From positions 1,687,001-1,751,000 of the forward strand of contig JAGGDC010000001.1 of the NCBI GenBank assembly GCA_020809425.1: 64,000 bases of DNA. Direction: 5' to 3'. The position numbers and the translations under genes were made by a program. Below the pieces are notes generated by a model. That model searched no databases. It was not told the origin of the DNA and saw only the letters and a list, made by a program, of their open reading frames with translations. This DNA comes from Candidatus Synoicihabitans palmerolidicus. Its GTDB lineage: Bacteria > Verrucomicrobiota > Verrucomicrobiia > Opitutales > Opitutaceae. Positions within the stretch are counted from its first letter, which is position 1; the number at the start of each line of letters is the position of its first letter. Below, in pieces: positions 10,156 through 19,469 of this stretch.

Positions 10156-11656
10156 ATGTCCGAACTTTTCTAAAACTACGATACCGGCGACTTCTACGAC
10201 GAGATGTTCGCCGCAACCGGTGAACCGCGCCCCCACTACCAGCGCCTCTTCGATTGCTACGCTCGCCTCAACGGCATGACCGAGCTCATGCAGCGGCAAA
10301 AAACCGCCGACAAGACCTTCTAAAAACGTGGTGTCACCTTCACCGTCTACTCCGACAAAGCCGGCACCGAGAAGATTTTCCCCTTCGACATGATCCCCCG
10401 GATCATCCCCGCCGCCGAATGGAACTTCCTCGAACGCGGCCTGCGCCAACGCATGATGGCCCTGGACGCTTTCCTACAGGACATCTACTCCGACCAACGC
10501 ATCGTCTAGGAAGGGAAAATCCCCCGCGCACTGGTCGAGAGTTGTGCTCACTTCCGTCGCGCTCTGGTCGGCGTCAAACTCCCGCTCAACCGCCACGTTC
10601 ACATCAACGGCACCGATCTGGTCCGCGATCAACACGGCAACTATTGCGTCCTCGAAGACAACCTTCGCACCCTGTCCGGCGTCAGCTACGTACTCGAAAA
10701 TCGCCAGGTCATGAAGCGCGTCTTCCCCAATCTTCTGCGCAATTCCGACGTCCGTCCCGTTTCCAATTACCCCATCGACCTGCTCTATTTGCTCATCAGC
10801 CTCGCCCCCGAGCACGTGCCCGAGCCCACCGTCGTGCTGCTGACCCCCCGGCGTCTACAACTCCGCTTACTTCGAACACGCCTTCCTCGCCCGCCAGATG
10901 GGCATCGAAATCGTCGAAGGTAACGACCTCGTCGTCGAAAACGACAAGGTCTACATGAAACGCACCCACGGCCTCACTCCCGTGCACGTTATCTACCGTC
11001 GCATCGACGACGACTTCCTCGACCCCACCGTCTTCCGCAAAGACTCCATGCTCGGCGTCCCCGGACTCTTCGAAGCCTACCGCAAGGGCAACGTCGCCCT
11101 CACCAACCCCATCGGTACCGGCATCGCCGACGACAAGGCCGTCTACTACTACGTGCCCGAAATGATCCGGTTCTATCTCGGCGAAGAACCCATCCTGCCC
11201 AACGTCGAAACCTTCCTCACGTCCGACCCCACCGAGCGCCAATACATTCTCGATAACCTCGGTGACCTCGTGATTAAAAGTGTCAACGAGGCCGGCGGCT
11301 ACGGCATGCTCGTGGGCCCCAAGGCGCCCAAGACCGAAATCGAGGCCTTCCGCGCCAAGATCATCGCCAATCCCCGCAACTTCATCGCCCAGCCTACCCT
11401 CGGGCTCTCCCGCTGCCCCACCGTCTGCTGCCGCAAAATCGAAGGCCGCCACCTCGACCTGCGCCCCTACATTCTCTACGGCAAGGACGTCACCATCATG
11501 CCCGGCGGGCTCACTCGGGTCGCTCTCCGCAAAGACGCCCTCGTCGTCAACTCCTCTCAAGGCGGCGGCCCCAAAGACACCTGGGTCCTCGCCGACGATA
11601 CCGGCCAATTCCTGACCCCCGCCGCCGAGCCAACCACTGAAGGCATCATCCTTTAA
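10156..11656 (+). pseudogene. Circularly permuted ATP-grasp protein (DUF404/DUF407), broken
   Basis: The family is recognised from [72 protein letters not shown] and [19 protein letters not shown]. Such proteins are thought to form amide or peptide bonds with ATP and usually sit beside an alpha-E gene, as here. The frame contains three stops: TAA at 10171-10173, TAA at 10321-10323 and TAG at 10507-10509. There is also a +1 shift in a C6 run near 10846-10851 ([16 protein letters not shown]). At 10507 relatives have Trp, Lys or Arg, and each stop could arise by one substitution. The C-terminal third from 10898 is open and well conserved. Confidence 0.85.
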
Positions 11657-11671
11657 TCCCCTAATGTTAAC

Positions 11672-12712
11672 ATGCCTGCTCTCGCGCAATCCCAATCTCA
11701 GTCCCAAACGTCCGCCCCACCGGCGACCGCCATGCTCAGTCGTGTGGCCGGACTCATCTATTGGACCGCCCGCTACCTCGAGCGCGCCGAAAACACGGCC
11801 CGCCTCATCGACGTCAATGCCCAGTTCGTTCTCGACCTGGATGCCCAACAGGACTCCGACGACCTCCGCGCCTGGGAACCCATGGTCTACGTCTCCGGCG
11901 ACGAGGAGGAATTCTTCAAACTCTACGAAAAACCCGTCACCGAACAGGCCGTCGTCGAATACCTCCTCTTTGATCGGCGCAACCCGTCCTCCTACGTCTC
12001 GTGCATCTTCGCCGCCCGCGAAAACGCCCGCTGCATCCAGGATCAGCTCGCCTCCGAAATGTGGGAAACGCTCAACACGTTCTACCTCGAACTCAAGACA
12101 CACGATTACTCCACCTACGTCAAAACCGGCGCCAGCGAATACACCGCTCAACTCAAGTTACGCATCCAGCCACTCTCCGGGGTCGCAGAATCCATGATGC
12201 CTCGCGGCCAGGGTTGGTGGTGGGATCTGCTCGGTCGATACCTCGAACGCGCCGACAACACGGCCTGCATCATCGACATCACGTACTATATGATTCTGCC
12301 GTCCCTCCATTAGGTGGGCGCGCCGTTCGACATTATCCAATGGGCCTCCGTGCTCCGCTCCTGCTCCGCCTTCGAAGCGTTCCGCCGCACCAAACGCGGC
12401 CGCCTCTCCCTCGAACGCGTAGTGGATTATTTGCTACGTAATTCCGACTTCTCCCGCACCGTGCTGGCCTCCGTCATTTACGCCGAGAACTGCCTGTCCA
12501 AACTCATCCAGGACCTCTTCGTCACTCGCGCCAAGCCGGTCACCGAAAAACTCACCGCACTGCACACCCACCTCGAACAACAACCCATCGAGGCCATCAT
12601 CGGCGCCGGCCTCCATGAATACCTCGACGACATCCAGGTTCGCCTATCGGAAGTGCACGCCGCCGTCCTCGCCACCTTTATCGAATACACGCCCGCAGTC
12701 GCCAACGCATGA
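11672..12712 (+). pseudogene. Alpha-E domain protein, one internal stop
   Basis: A DUF403 (alpha-E) protein, the usual partner of circularly permuted ATP-grasp. Typical pieces are LSRVAGLIYWTARYLERAENTARL near the start (seen as two shorter conserved parts), GRYLERADNTACIIDITYY around residues 188-207, and QWASVLRSCSAFEAFRR in the second half. An in-frame TAG at 12311-12313 (PSLH-stop-VGAPFD) interrupts it, and the frame is otherwise open from ATG 11672 to the stop at 12710-12712. It follows the ATP-grasp gene after 15 bases and overlaps the next gene by ATGA. Related operons usually also carry a transglutaminase-like gene, which is absent here. Confidence 0.85.
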
Positions 12713-13233
12713 GCCCCGGCGGCTGGACCAAGTGGCAACCGGTGTCCGGAGCCCCGCGGTTCACCTCTGACGTCCTCCGGGAACAACTCGACGGTGGCCA
12801 GGTCTTCCGCTGGCACGCCCAACCCGACGGCTCCTGGCTCGGCCAATGGTCCACCCACCTCGTCGACCTACGTCTGTCCGACCCCGAAGACCAGGCGACT
12901 CCGGTGGCCCCGGCCCCGGATGGGTCCGCTCCATCCGTCCTCGCATGGGCGGCCCCCGCCACCCTCGCGCAAGAAACCGGCCTCGCCCTACGCCACTACC
13001 TCGGCCTTGACGACGACCGCGCCACCACCATCGCCGCGGCTCTGCCCACAGCCAGCGACCCCCACCTCGCCACATGCCTCACCGGTTACCCCGGCCTGCG
13101 CATCCTCCGCCAACCCTTCGGCGAAACCCTCCTCGCCTTCCTCTGCAGCGCCACCAAGCAGATCGTCCAAATCAAACAAATGCTCGCCCTCCTCGCCGAG
13201 CGCCACGGCACCCCTCTCCCTGTCCCCCCAGAA

Positions 13234-13258
13234 GTTTGTCACGTAATACGTGACAAAC
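13234..13258. repeat. 25-bp perfect inverted repeat inside the glycosylase gene
   Basis: The sequence reads GTTTGTCACGT, AAT, then ACGTGACAAAC: 11-base arms without mismatch around a 3-base spacer. It lies within coding sequence in a segment that has no counterpart in the protein family, so it is probably an inserted repeat rather than an operator. Confidence 0.7.
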
Positions 13259-13283
13259 ACCCCCACCCACCTCCCGCCGACTT

Positions 13284-13298
13284 TAACCAATATGGTTA
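13284..13298. repeat. TAACCA-N3-TGGTTA palindrome
   Basis: Six-base arms around ATA, 26 bases after the 25-bp palindrome in the same extra coding segment. The same arms recur at 30735-30749 around AGG, and a related form is at 30848-30860. Confidence 0.6.
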
Positions 13299-15251
13299 TA
13301 GTCTCCCTCACGCCCTCCCGACCTGGTCCCAGCTCGCCTCCGCCTCCGAGGCCGACCTCCGAGCCTGCCAACTCGGCTTCCGCGCCCGCTACATCAAAGG
13401 CACCGCCGACTTCCTCGCCGCCCACCCCGGCTGGCTTGAGGCAACCCTACGTCGACGCCAAGACCCGCCTTTTAACCCTACCGGGCGTCGGGGAAAAAAT
13501 CGCCGACTGCGTGCTCCTCTTTGGGCTCAACCATCACGCCGCCTTCCCTGTCGACACCTGGATGATCAAGGCCATGACCCGCCGCTACGGCCTCAAAGGT
13601 TGGAGCCTCGCCCAGGTGGCTCACTTCGGCCGAATCCACTACGGCCCCACCGCCGGCCTCGCCCAACAGCTCCTCTTCGCCTGGGAACGCGCCCACGGTT
13701 GACGATAAATCCGTTTTCGGTGAAAGATCCATCAGCGGCACCTCGTTTCATGCTCTAGAATCGAGATCAAAGTTAGGTCTACCCCACCATCCTATGTCCC
13801 ACCCCACCTGCTAAAGTTTGCGCCCATGCCCCACTACGCGCACACATCCGAAGGACCCGTATCCGAGAGGGAACCGCTTTTCACTCCAGACTGCCCCACC
13901 CTCACTGGCGATCCCTGCACCAAATGTGCTGCCCTCGACCGTAGGCACGGTCACCTCAACAAAGTCGCCCATCTCGCCTCCCAATTCGCCGCCGAGATGT
14001 TCCCTCCGGGCCCCGATCGCGAAACCGCCCGCCAATGGGGCCACCTCGCCGGCCTCTGGCACGACCTCGGTAAATTCGCCCCCCTAGTGGCAAGCCTACC
14101 TCAAAACCAAATCCGACCCTCATCAAGCTGACGCCATCGGCACCGTCGATCACTCCACCGCAGGAGCTCAGCACGCGGTTAAAGCTCACCCGATTTTCGG
14201 CCACATTCTCGCCTACGCAATCGCGGCTCACCACAGCGGCCTACTCGACGTGAAGACCAACGGCCGAAGCTGTCAGGAATCGCGGCTCTCTCGCACCGAT
14301 CTCGCTCAACTCGGAGCCCTCCCCTCCATCGTCTCCGACCAATCAGTTTCTGCTCCTCCCTCATTTGTGGTCGAAGCCCTACGGGACACACGCGACGGAC
14401 TCACTGTCTCCATGTTCACGCGCATGCTGTTCTCATGCTTGGTGGACGCCGACTTTCTCACCACCGAAGCGTTCATGTCGCCCACTGCGACAGGCGTTCG
14501 TAACAAGGTCCCGTCGGACGCGCTTCGCCATATGGACCTATTGGTGAGCGCAAAAATCGCGTCTTTCCCCACTCCGACTCCACCCGACATCGTCAACCAA
14601 CAACGAGCTGCAGTGGGCTCCGATTGTGCGACCTCCTACCGCCGGGACTATTCACGCTCACCGTTCCGACCGGTGGCGGCAAAACCCTGTCCTCACTGCA
14701 CTTTGCCCTGCGTCACGCACTGCGACACGGCCAAAGCCGCATCATCTACGTCGCCCCATTCACTGCGATTATTGAGCAAAATGCCGCCGTCATTCGCGAC
14801 ATCATTGAGCCCCTCGAGAGCAACACGTTCACGCCGCTCATCGAACACCACTCCTCAACTTCAATCGACGCGGAGACCGCGCAATCCCGTCTCGCGACGG
14901 AGAATTGGGACGCCTCCCTCATCGGTCACCACCGCCGTTCAGTTCTTTGAATCACTGCACGCGGCCAAGACCTCTCGGTGCCGCAAGCTGCATCGCATCG
15001 CCAATGCCGTGGTCATCCTGGACGAAGCCCAGACACTTCCGGTGAGTTTCCTCGCGCCCTGCCTGCGCACCCTTGCATGAGCTGTCCGCGCACTACGGGA
15101 CCACCATCGTGCTCGGCACCGCCACACAACCGGCGATCGGTCATCACGCCACTGAGTTCCCCATCGGTCTGCCCAAGCTCCGCGAAATCGTCCGCGAACC
15201 GGACCGGTTGTTTACCGCACTGCACCGCGTGAACATCAACACCCCAATGTA

Positions 15252-16442
15252 GTGGGAGTTAATTAGCTATACGAAACAAAAAGAGTAGTGCAGGATGGGT
15301 GCATGGCCCGCCCTGTTAAGCCGCTAATCATTGATGCCGCGCAGCATCAAGAACTTGAACAGATGATCAAACGCCCGACCACGCCGCAACGGGAGGTCAG
15401 GCGGGCGCGCATCGTGTTGTTGCGGGCCGAAGGGGAAAGCCAGGAGCCGGTGGCTGCTCAGATCGGAGTGAATCGTCCGGTGGTGGCGAAGTGGGAAAAG
15501 CGATTTCGTGAGGCAGGGTTGGCTGGATGGGCCGAAGCGAGACGTTCGGGCCGGAAGCCGAGTGTGGATGTGGCGATTCGCGCGCAGATCGTCACTGAGG
15601 TCACGCAACCCCCGGCCGGGCGCACCCGCTGGTCCTCACGGGCGATGGCCAAGGCCAAGGGGGTGTCGGCCCACACCGTGCAGCGTCTGTGGCGGGCCAA
15701 TGACCTGAAGCCCCATTTGCGACGAACGCTCAAGTTGTCGCGTGACCGGAACTTTGAGGCCAAGTTTTGGGATGTCATCAGCTTGTATCTGAATCCGCCC
15801 GATCGGGCCTTGGTGCTGTGTGGCGACGAGAAAAGCCAGTGCCAGGCGCTTGAGCGCACCCAGCCGAGTCTGCCATGGGGTATCGGGCACATCAAAACCG
15901 CCACCCACGATTACACCCGCCACGGCACGGTCACGCTCTTCGCCGCCCTCGGCTATCTGGACGGCAAAATCATGCGACGCACCGCCTCTCGGCATACCCA
16001 CCGCGAATGGCTCGGTTTCCTCCAGCACATCGATGCGCAGGCACCCGACGGCTTGGTCCTGCATCTGATCATCGACAACTATGCCACCCACAAGCACGCC
16101 AAAGTGAAGAGCTGGATAAAGTGGCGCCATCAGCGCCATGCCAAAGCCCATGGCGTCGAGCGCATCGCACTGCACTCCAACATCCTCTTCCTGGTTGAAT
16201 CTAGTGGAGCGCTTCTTCCGCGACCTCACCGTCGATTGTATCCGCGATGGCAGCTTCACCAGCGTTCGAGACCTCACCAACGCCATCGAAACCTACATGG
16301 CCGCACGCTACCTCGAACCCATCCGCTACTACATCCGCTACTACACTTGGAAGGCCGAAGGCTCCGCCCTCCTGGAGAAAATCCAACGCGCCCGCACCGC
16401 CGCATCCCTTCATTCAGGATAGTTCATTAACTCTCAGCACAT
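15252..16442 (+). mobile_element. IS630-family insertion sequence, copy B, inside cas3
   Basis: It is bounded by TA dinucleotides at 15250-15251 and 16443-16444. The left end reads GTGGGAGTTAATTAGCTAT. The right end read inward contains TGAGAGTTAATGAACTAT, which matches at 15 of 18 positions, although the exact right boundary is uncertain by about 5 bases. It is about 1.19 kb long. It splits cas3 between the DExH box and the second RecA domain. The left end is identical over at least 40 bases to that of copy A near base 599. Confidence 0.8.
15303..16422 (+). pseudogene. IS630-family transposase, copy B, one frameshift
   Basis: A full-length IS630 transposase except for one shift. HTH domains are followed by the DDE core: LVLCGDEKSQCQALERTQPS carries the first Asp, LHLIIDNYATHKHAKVKSW the second, and SSSWLNLVERFFRDLT the Glu. 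A single-base loss near 16165-16180 moves the frame between GVERIALH and CTPTSSSWLN, so residues after about 290 are in another frame, which ends at 16422. A GTG at 15288 is in frame upstream, but the ATG at 15303 matches copy A and is preferred. Confidence 0.85.
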
Positions 16443-17288
16443 TAGCGGCCCAATCCGACACCGCCATCGCCGACCGCATGCTGCACGACTCACAATCGCT
16501 TTGCATCGTCAACCGCCGGCGCCACTCGCAGGAGCTCTTTCAACTACTCCCACCGGACAGCGGACGCTTTCATCTCTCCGCGCTCATGTGCCCGGCTCAT
16601 CGCAGCCGCGTGCTCAACACCGTCTGCCAACGGCGTCAGGACAACCTCCCCGTCCGCCTCGTCTCCACTCAATTGATTGAAGCCGGCGTTGATATCGACT
16701 TTCCCACCGTGTTTCGAGCACTTGCCGGACTCGATTCAATCGCGCAGGCAGCCGGTCGCTGCAACCGCCACGGCCGCCTGCCAACTCTCGGTCAGACCTA
16801 CATCTTCGAACCCGAAGACGACCGCGCCGAAACTTACTTCCGCGAGACTGCCCAAGTCGCCGCCCAAGTGATCGCTTGCCACGAGAACCTTCTCGAACGA
16901 GCTGCCATTCACCACTTCTTCGACCTCTACTACTACCGTCAAAAAGAACGGTGGGACGAAAAACAGATCTTCGAACGCTTCCGCCTCGACGGCGCTCAAC
17001 GGCATTGCCCATTGCGCTTCAACTACCAAACTGTTGTGCGCGAGCTTCCAACAACTCATCGACGATTGGCCACAACCGATTTTCATCCCTTTCGACGATA
17101 CCGCCCGCCAACTGATAGACGAACTTCGTAACGAGTATCGGCCCCTCAACCGCCGACTCCTCCGCGGCCTGCAGCGCTATACCGTGCAAGTCTCGCCGCG
17201 CCTCCTCCAAGACAACCTTCGCTCCTTCGACGTTATTCGCGACGGCTAATTCCACGCCCTCGTATCAACGGAGCTCCACTACTACGAC

Positions 17289-17801
17289 ATGCGCACGTTC
17301 GGCGCTGTCATGTCTACTGAGGTCAATTGCGGTCAAGTTCGCGGGCCCATCCAACTCTCCTTTTCGCGTTCCATTGACCGTATTGTTTCCAGCGAACACG
17401 CCATCACCCGGACTTCGGTCACCAACGAGAAGGAGCGCACCATGGGCCACAAGTTCACTGTCCCCTACGGTCTCTACAAAGCCCAAGGCTTCGTGAATCC
17501 CTTCCTCGCCAAACAAACCGGCTTTTCCGCTGATGACCTTGAACTGCTCTTCACCGCCCTCGAAAACGCGTTCCAGTTCGATCAGTCCGCCGCCCGACCC
17601 GCCGGCTCCATGGCCCCCGAGCCCTCCTCGTCTTCGAGCACGACTCCGCCCTCGGCAACGCCCCCCTCGCACAAACTCTTCGAACTCGTCACCGTGAAGA
17701 AAAAGACCGATGTCGAGGTTCCGCGCGCTTTCACCGACTACGACCTCACCGTCGACGATGCCAACCTCCCTGCTGGTGTCACTCTGCACCGCCGTATCTG
17801 A
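17289..17801 (+). pseudogene. cas7: Cas7 (Csd2, type I-C) C-terminal remnant
   Basis: Cas7c is the backbone subunit that coats the crRNA in type I-C Cascade. What remains begins at MRTFGAVMSTEVNCGQVRGP, about 125 residues into a normal Cas7c, and runs through SFSRSIDRIV, TMGHKFTVPYGLYKAQGF to the natural end TVDDANLPAGVTL. The reading frame is intact from here to the stop. It joins directly, in frame, to the C-terminal part of cas3, so cas5c, cas8c and the first part of cas7c have been deleted. No RBS-preceded start is evident, because the sequence upstream of 17289 is Cas3. Confidence 0.9.
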
Positions 17802-17857
17802 GGCTGTTCGCTCACTTCGTTGACTTAGTCCACTTAGTTAGCTAATTTTAGAAATAT

Positions 17858-17917
17858 GCCACCCGCCACCCGCCACCCGCCACCCGCACCCGCCACCCGC
17901 ACCCGCCACCCGCACCC
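17858..17917. repeat. GCCACCC simple-sequence repeat
   Basis: Four tandem GCCACCC units are followed by alternating GCACCC and GCCACCC units, 60 bases in all. It sits exactly where the start codon and first residues of the downstream antitoxin should be. Confidence 0.85.
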
Positions 17918-18169
17918 GTCAACATCCACGAAGCCAAAACTCATCTCTCCAAACTTCTCGCCCGCGTCGAGGCGGGCGAAGAAATCACCTTGGCTCGCGC
18001 CGGCCGGCCCATCGCCCGCCTTTTACCCATGCCTTCGCGTAAGCGACGCCAGCCCGGACGCTTCAAGGGCATGTTTGGAAACCTCACCGTGGAAGAAGCC
18101 CTCGCCCCGCTTCCCCCTGAGGATTCAGGCGAAACCCCATCGCCGACCGACCCCCTGAAAAACCCGTGA
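17918..18169 (+). pseudogene. Phd/YefM-type antitoxin, N-terminus lost
   Basis: From 17918 the frame reads VNIHEAKTHLSKLLARVEAG, then EEITLARAGRPIARLLP, the standard DNA-binding fold of Phd/YefM antitoxins, and a C-terminal tail that would wrap the toxin. No ATG, GTG or TTG is in frame upstream, because the preceding bases are the GCCACCC repeat. The ATG at 17856 is in another frame. The stop TGA (18167-18169) overlaps the toxin GTG. It lies between cas7 and cas4, an unusual place for a toxin-antitoxin pair. Confidence 0.75.
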
Positions 18170-18505
18170 AGCTCTTGCTCGATACCCACGCGGTTCTGTG
18201 GTGATTGGATCAGCTCCGTTTCCATCTTCGAAATCGAAACCAAGCACTGTTTGGGTAAACTCGAAATTCCACCACCCCTTCTGCTTGGCTGGAGCCCGAT
18301 AGTGAAAGAAGAAGGTTGGTCCATGCTCAGCTTCAATCATGAGCACGCCCGGGTAGCCGCCCGGCTCACTGGCTCGCATCGGGATCCATTTGACCGCATT
18401 ATCTGCGGTCAATCGTTGGTCGAGCACTACACCGTGGTGACTGGGGACACTCCGCTTGCGAATCTTGGGGCCTGGGGCCAAAACCCTCTGGTAGCCTCCC
18501 TCCCC
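18166..18505 (+). pseudogene. PIN-domain (VapC-like) toxin, internally deleted
   Basis: It begins [12 protein letters not shown] from the GTG at 18166, the usual PIN start with the first acidic residue. It is then broken by a TGA, and a shift leads to [13 protein letters not shown], so roughly 25 residues between the Trp and the second helix are missing. The rest is recognisable: [12 protein letters not shown], then [18 protein letters not shown] with the conserved D, and [15 protein letters not shown] toxins are RNases. The ending is unclear and runs up to the cas4 start. Its antitoxin is also broken, so the pair is inactive. Confidence 0.8.
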
Positions 18506-18509
18506 CCCC

Positions 18510-18796
18510 ATGCCTTACGCCGAATCAGACCTCCTCCCGATCTCGGCGTTACAGCATCTGCTCTTTTGCCCGCGCCCACGAGCCCAAGCACGAGTCACGT
18601 CCCGGCGTGCGTGTCACTCGATCTCTTCTACCTGAGTTCCCGCACCCTGGGTCTACGCGGCATCGCCGATATCGTGGAGTTTCACCGCGACGGCACCATC
18701 CTCCCCGTCGAATACAAACGCGGTCAGCCCAAAACCAACGACTGCGACCGCATCCAGCTCTGCGCCCAGGCTCTCTGCCTGGAGGAAATGCGCTAA
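18510..18796 (+). pseudogene. cas4: Cas4 remnant (type I-C)
   Basis: Cas4 is a RecB-like exonuclease that helps select spacers. The ATG at 18510 opens [20 protein letters not shown], a textbook Cas4 start including the first iron-sulfur Cys. The middle is missing: after FCPR the sequence passes in other frames through [14 protein letters not shown] to [17 protein letters not shown], then [14 protein letters not shown] and [14 protein letters not shown]. There it stops at the border with the exbD fragment. The C-terminal Cys cluster, cas1 and cas2 are absent. The last preserved motifs contain the nuclease D-E-K core. Confidence 0.9.
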
Positions 18797-18964
18797 TGGC
18801 TCCTCCTGCTCCATTCGGCTCGGCAACGACATGCTGATGTCCGCCGCCTCCTTCACAAACGCCGCCGTCACCATGAAGTAGATCAGCAACAGAAATACGA
18901 TGTCCAACATCGAGTCCAACGAGAACCCGTCCTCCTCTGCAAACATCTCACGATTGGCCTTCAT
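18797..18964 (-). pseudogene. ExbD/TolR-like biopolymer transport protein, truncated
   Basis: Start ATG at 18962-18964: MKANREMFAEEDGFSLDSML, then the single membrane helix DIVFLLLIYFMVTAAFV with its conserved Asp, and ADISMSLPSRMEQEE. At about 18797 the sequence changes abruptly into the end of cas4 read antisense, so the periplasmic domain is lost. It is the last surviving gene of the ExbB-ExbD-ExbD operon. A TonB gene, common at this position in related operons, would have lain beyond the break. Confidence 0.8.
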
Positions 18965-19052
18965 GACGGCCCCCTTCCGACCCTCGGTCGGGCCCACCCC
19001 CAGCCTGGTGGACTTCCCGTGCCCGTTAATCTGCTTCGTGGGCCATTCCGCT

Positions 19053-19469
19053 TCATTCTCCGCCTCCCGGTTGAAACGACGAAAAAATGATGTCCGCGAT
19101 CCCCGCATCCCGGCACACCTTCATCACTTGCTTCACCAGACCGTAGTCGTTCGATCGGTCCGCTCGGATCACAATCTTCGCCGCCCCGTCCGTCGCTCGC
19201 CACGCTCTCACCTCACTCGCCAATTCATCCAACGACACTGCCTGCGAGCCCGCCCAGATTTTCCCATCCAGCGTAACCGAAATCATCATACGGCCCTGCT
19301 GATTCTCCGCGATCGCCGCATTCACCGCCATCGGCAACTCCACCTCCACTTTCTCCCGCGTGACATACGTCGCCACGATCATAAAGAACGCGATCCACTG
19401 AAACACGATGTCCATCATCGGCGTCATGTCGAAGCGCGCATCGTCGCTCGCTATCGAGGACAATTTCAC
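19053..19469 (-). CDS. ExbD/TolR-like biopolymer transport protein
   Basis: An inner-membrane proton-channel subunit that would work with ExbB to energise outer-membrane transport. The GTG at 19467-19469 overlaps the exbB stop in a GTGA arrangement and gives [20 protein letters not shown], with the helix [16 protein letters not shown] next. The periplasmic part has [14 protein letters not shown] and [20 protein letters not shown], normal for ExbD. About 138 residues, intact. It lies between exbB and a second, truncated exbD. Confidence 0.85.
   Translation of the reverse strand: MKLSSIASDDARFDMTPMMDIVFQWIAFFMIVATYVTREKVEVELPMAVNAAIAENQQGRMMISVTLDGKIWAGSQAVSLDELASEVRAWRATDGAAKIVIRADRSNDYGLVKQVMKVCRDAGIADIIFSSFQPGGGE

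Larger units (their letters stand above)
12709..13702 (+). pseudogene. 8-oxoguanine DNA glycosylase (OGG type), frameshifted
   Basis: A base-excision repair glycosylase. The N-terminal OGG_N-like domain has GQVFRWHAQPDGSWLG near residues 30-45. The HhH-GPD core includes LLAFLCSATKQIVQIKQML, LPGVGEKIADCVLLFG (helix-hairpin-helix) and the catalytic Asp in AFPVDTWMI. It starts at an ATG overlapping the alpha-E stop. The frame changes near 13450, between GWLEA and YVDAKTRLL. Between PPEV and ALPTWSQLA there are about 25 extra residues encoded by DNA holding two palindromes (13234-13258 and 13284-13298), which suggests a small repeat insertion inside the gene. Confidence 0.8.
13826..17288 (+). pseudogene. 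cas3: Cas3 helicase-nuclease of a type I-C system, interrupted and decayed
   Basis: The HD nuclease part is near 13970-14250 (HLNKVAHLASQF, LWHDLGKFAP, then [13 protein letters not shown] and [13 protein letters not shown]). The DExH helicase part has [20 protein letters not shown] (Walker A), [11 protein letters not shown] (box II) and, after the insertion, RLVSTQLIEAGVDIDFP, LDSIAQAAGRCNRHGRLP. Frameshifts occur near 14090, 14620, 14930 and 15080. IS630 copy B is inserted at 15250, between LHRVNINTP and LAAQSDT. Another shift lies near 17035. The C-terminal segment ends ...FDVIRDG, TAA at 17247-17249, FHALVSTELHYYD and then joins Cas7 sequence in the same frame. Normal Cas3 would cut and unwind DNA at Cascade-bound targets; this one cannot. 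Confidence 0.9.

Noticed and set aside
10796..12151. Long minus-strand ORF opposite the ATP-grasp and alpha-E genes
   Set aside because: Its Gly/Val/Glu/Asp-rich composition is typical of a GC-rich antisense shadow; the plus strand carries clear family motifs.
17858..17917. CRISPR array
   Set aside because: Units are 6-7 bases with no spacers; it is a simple-sequence repeat.
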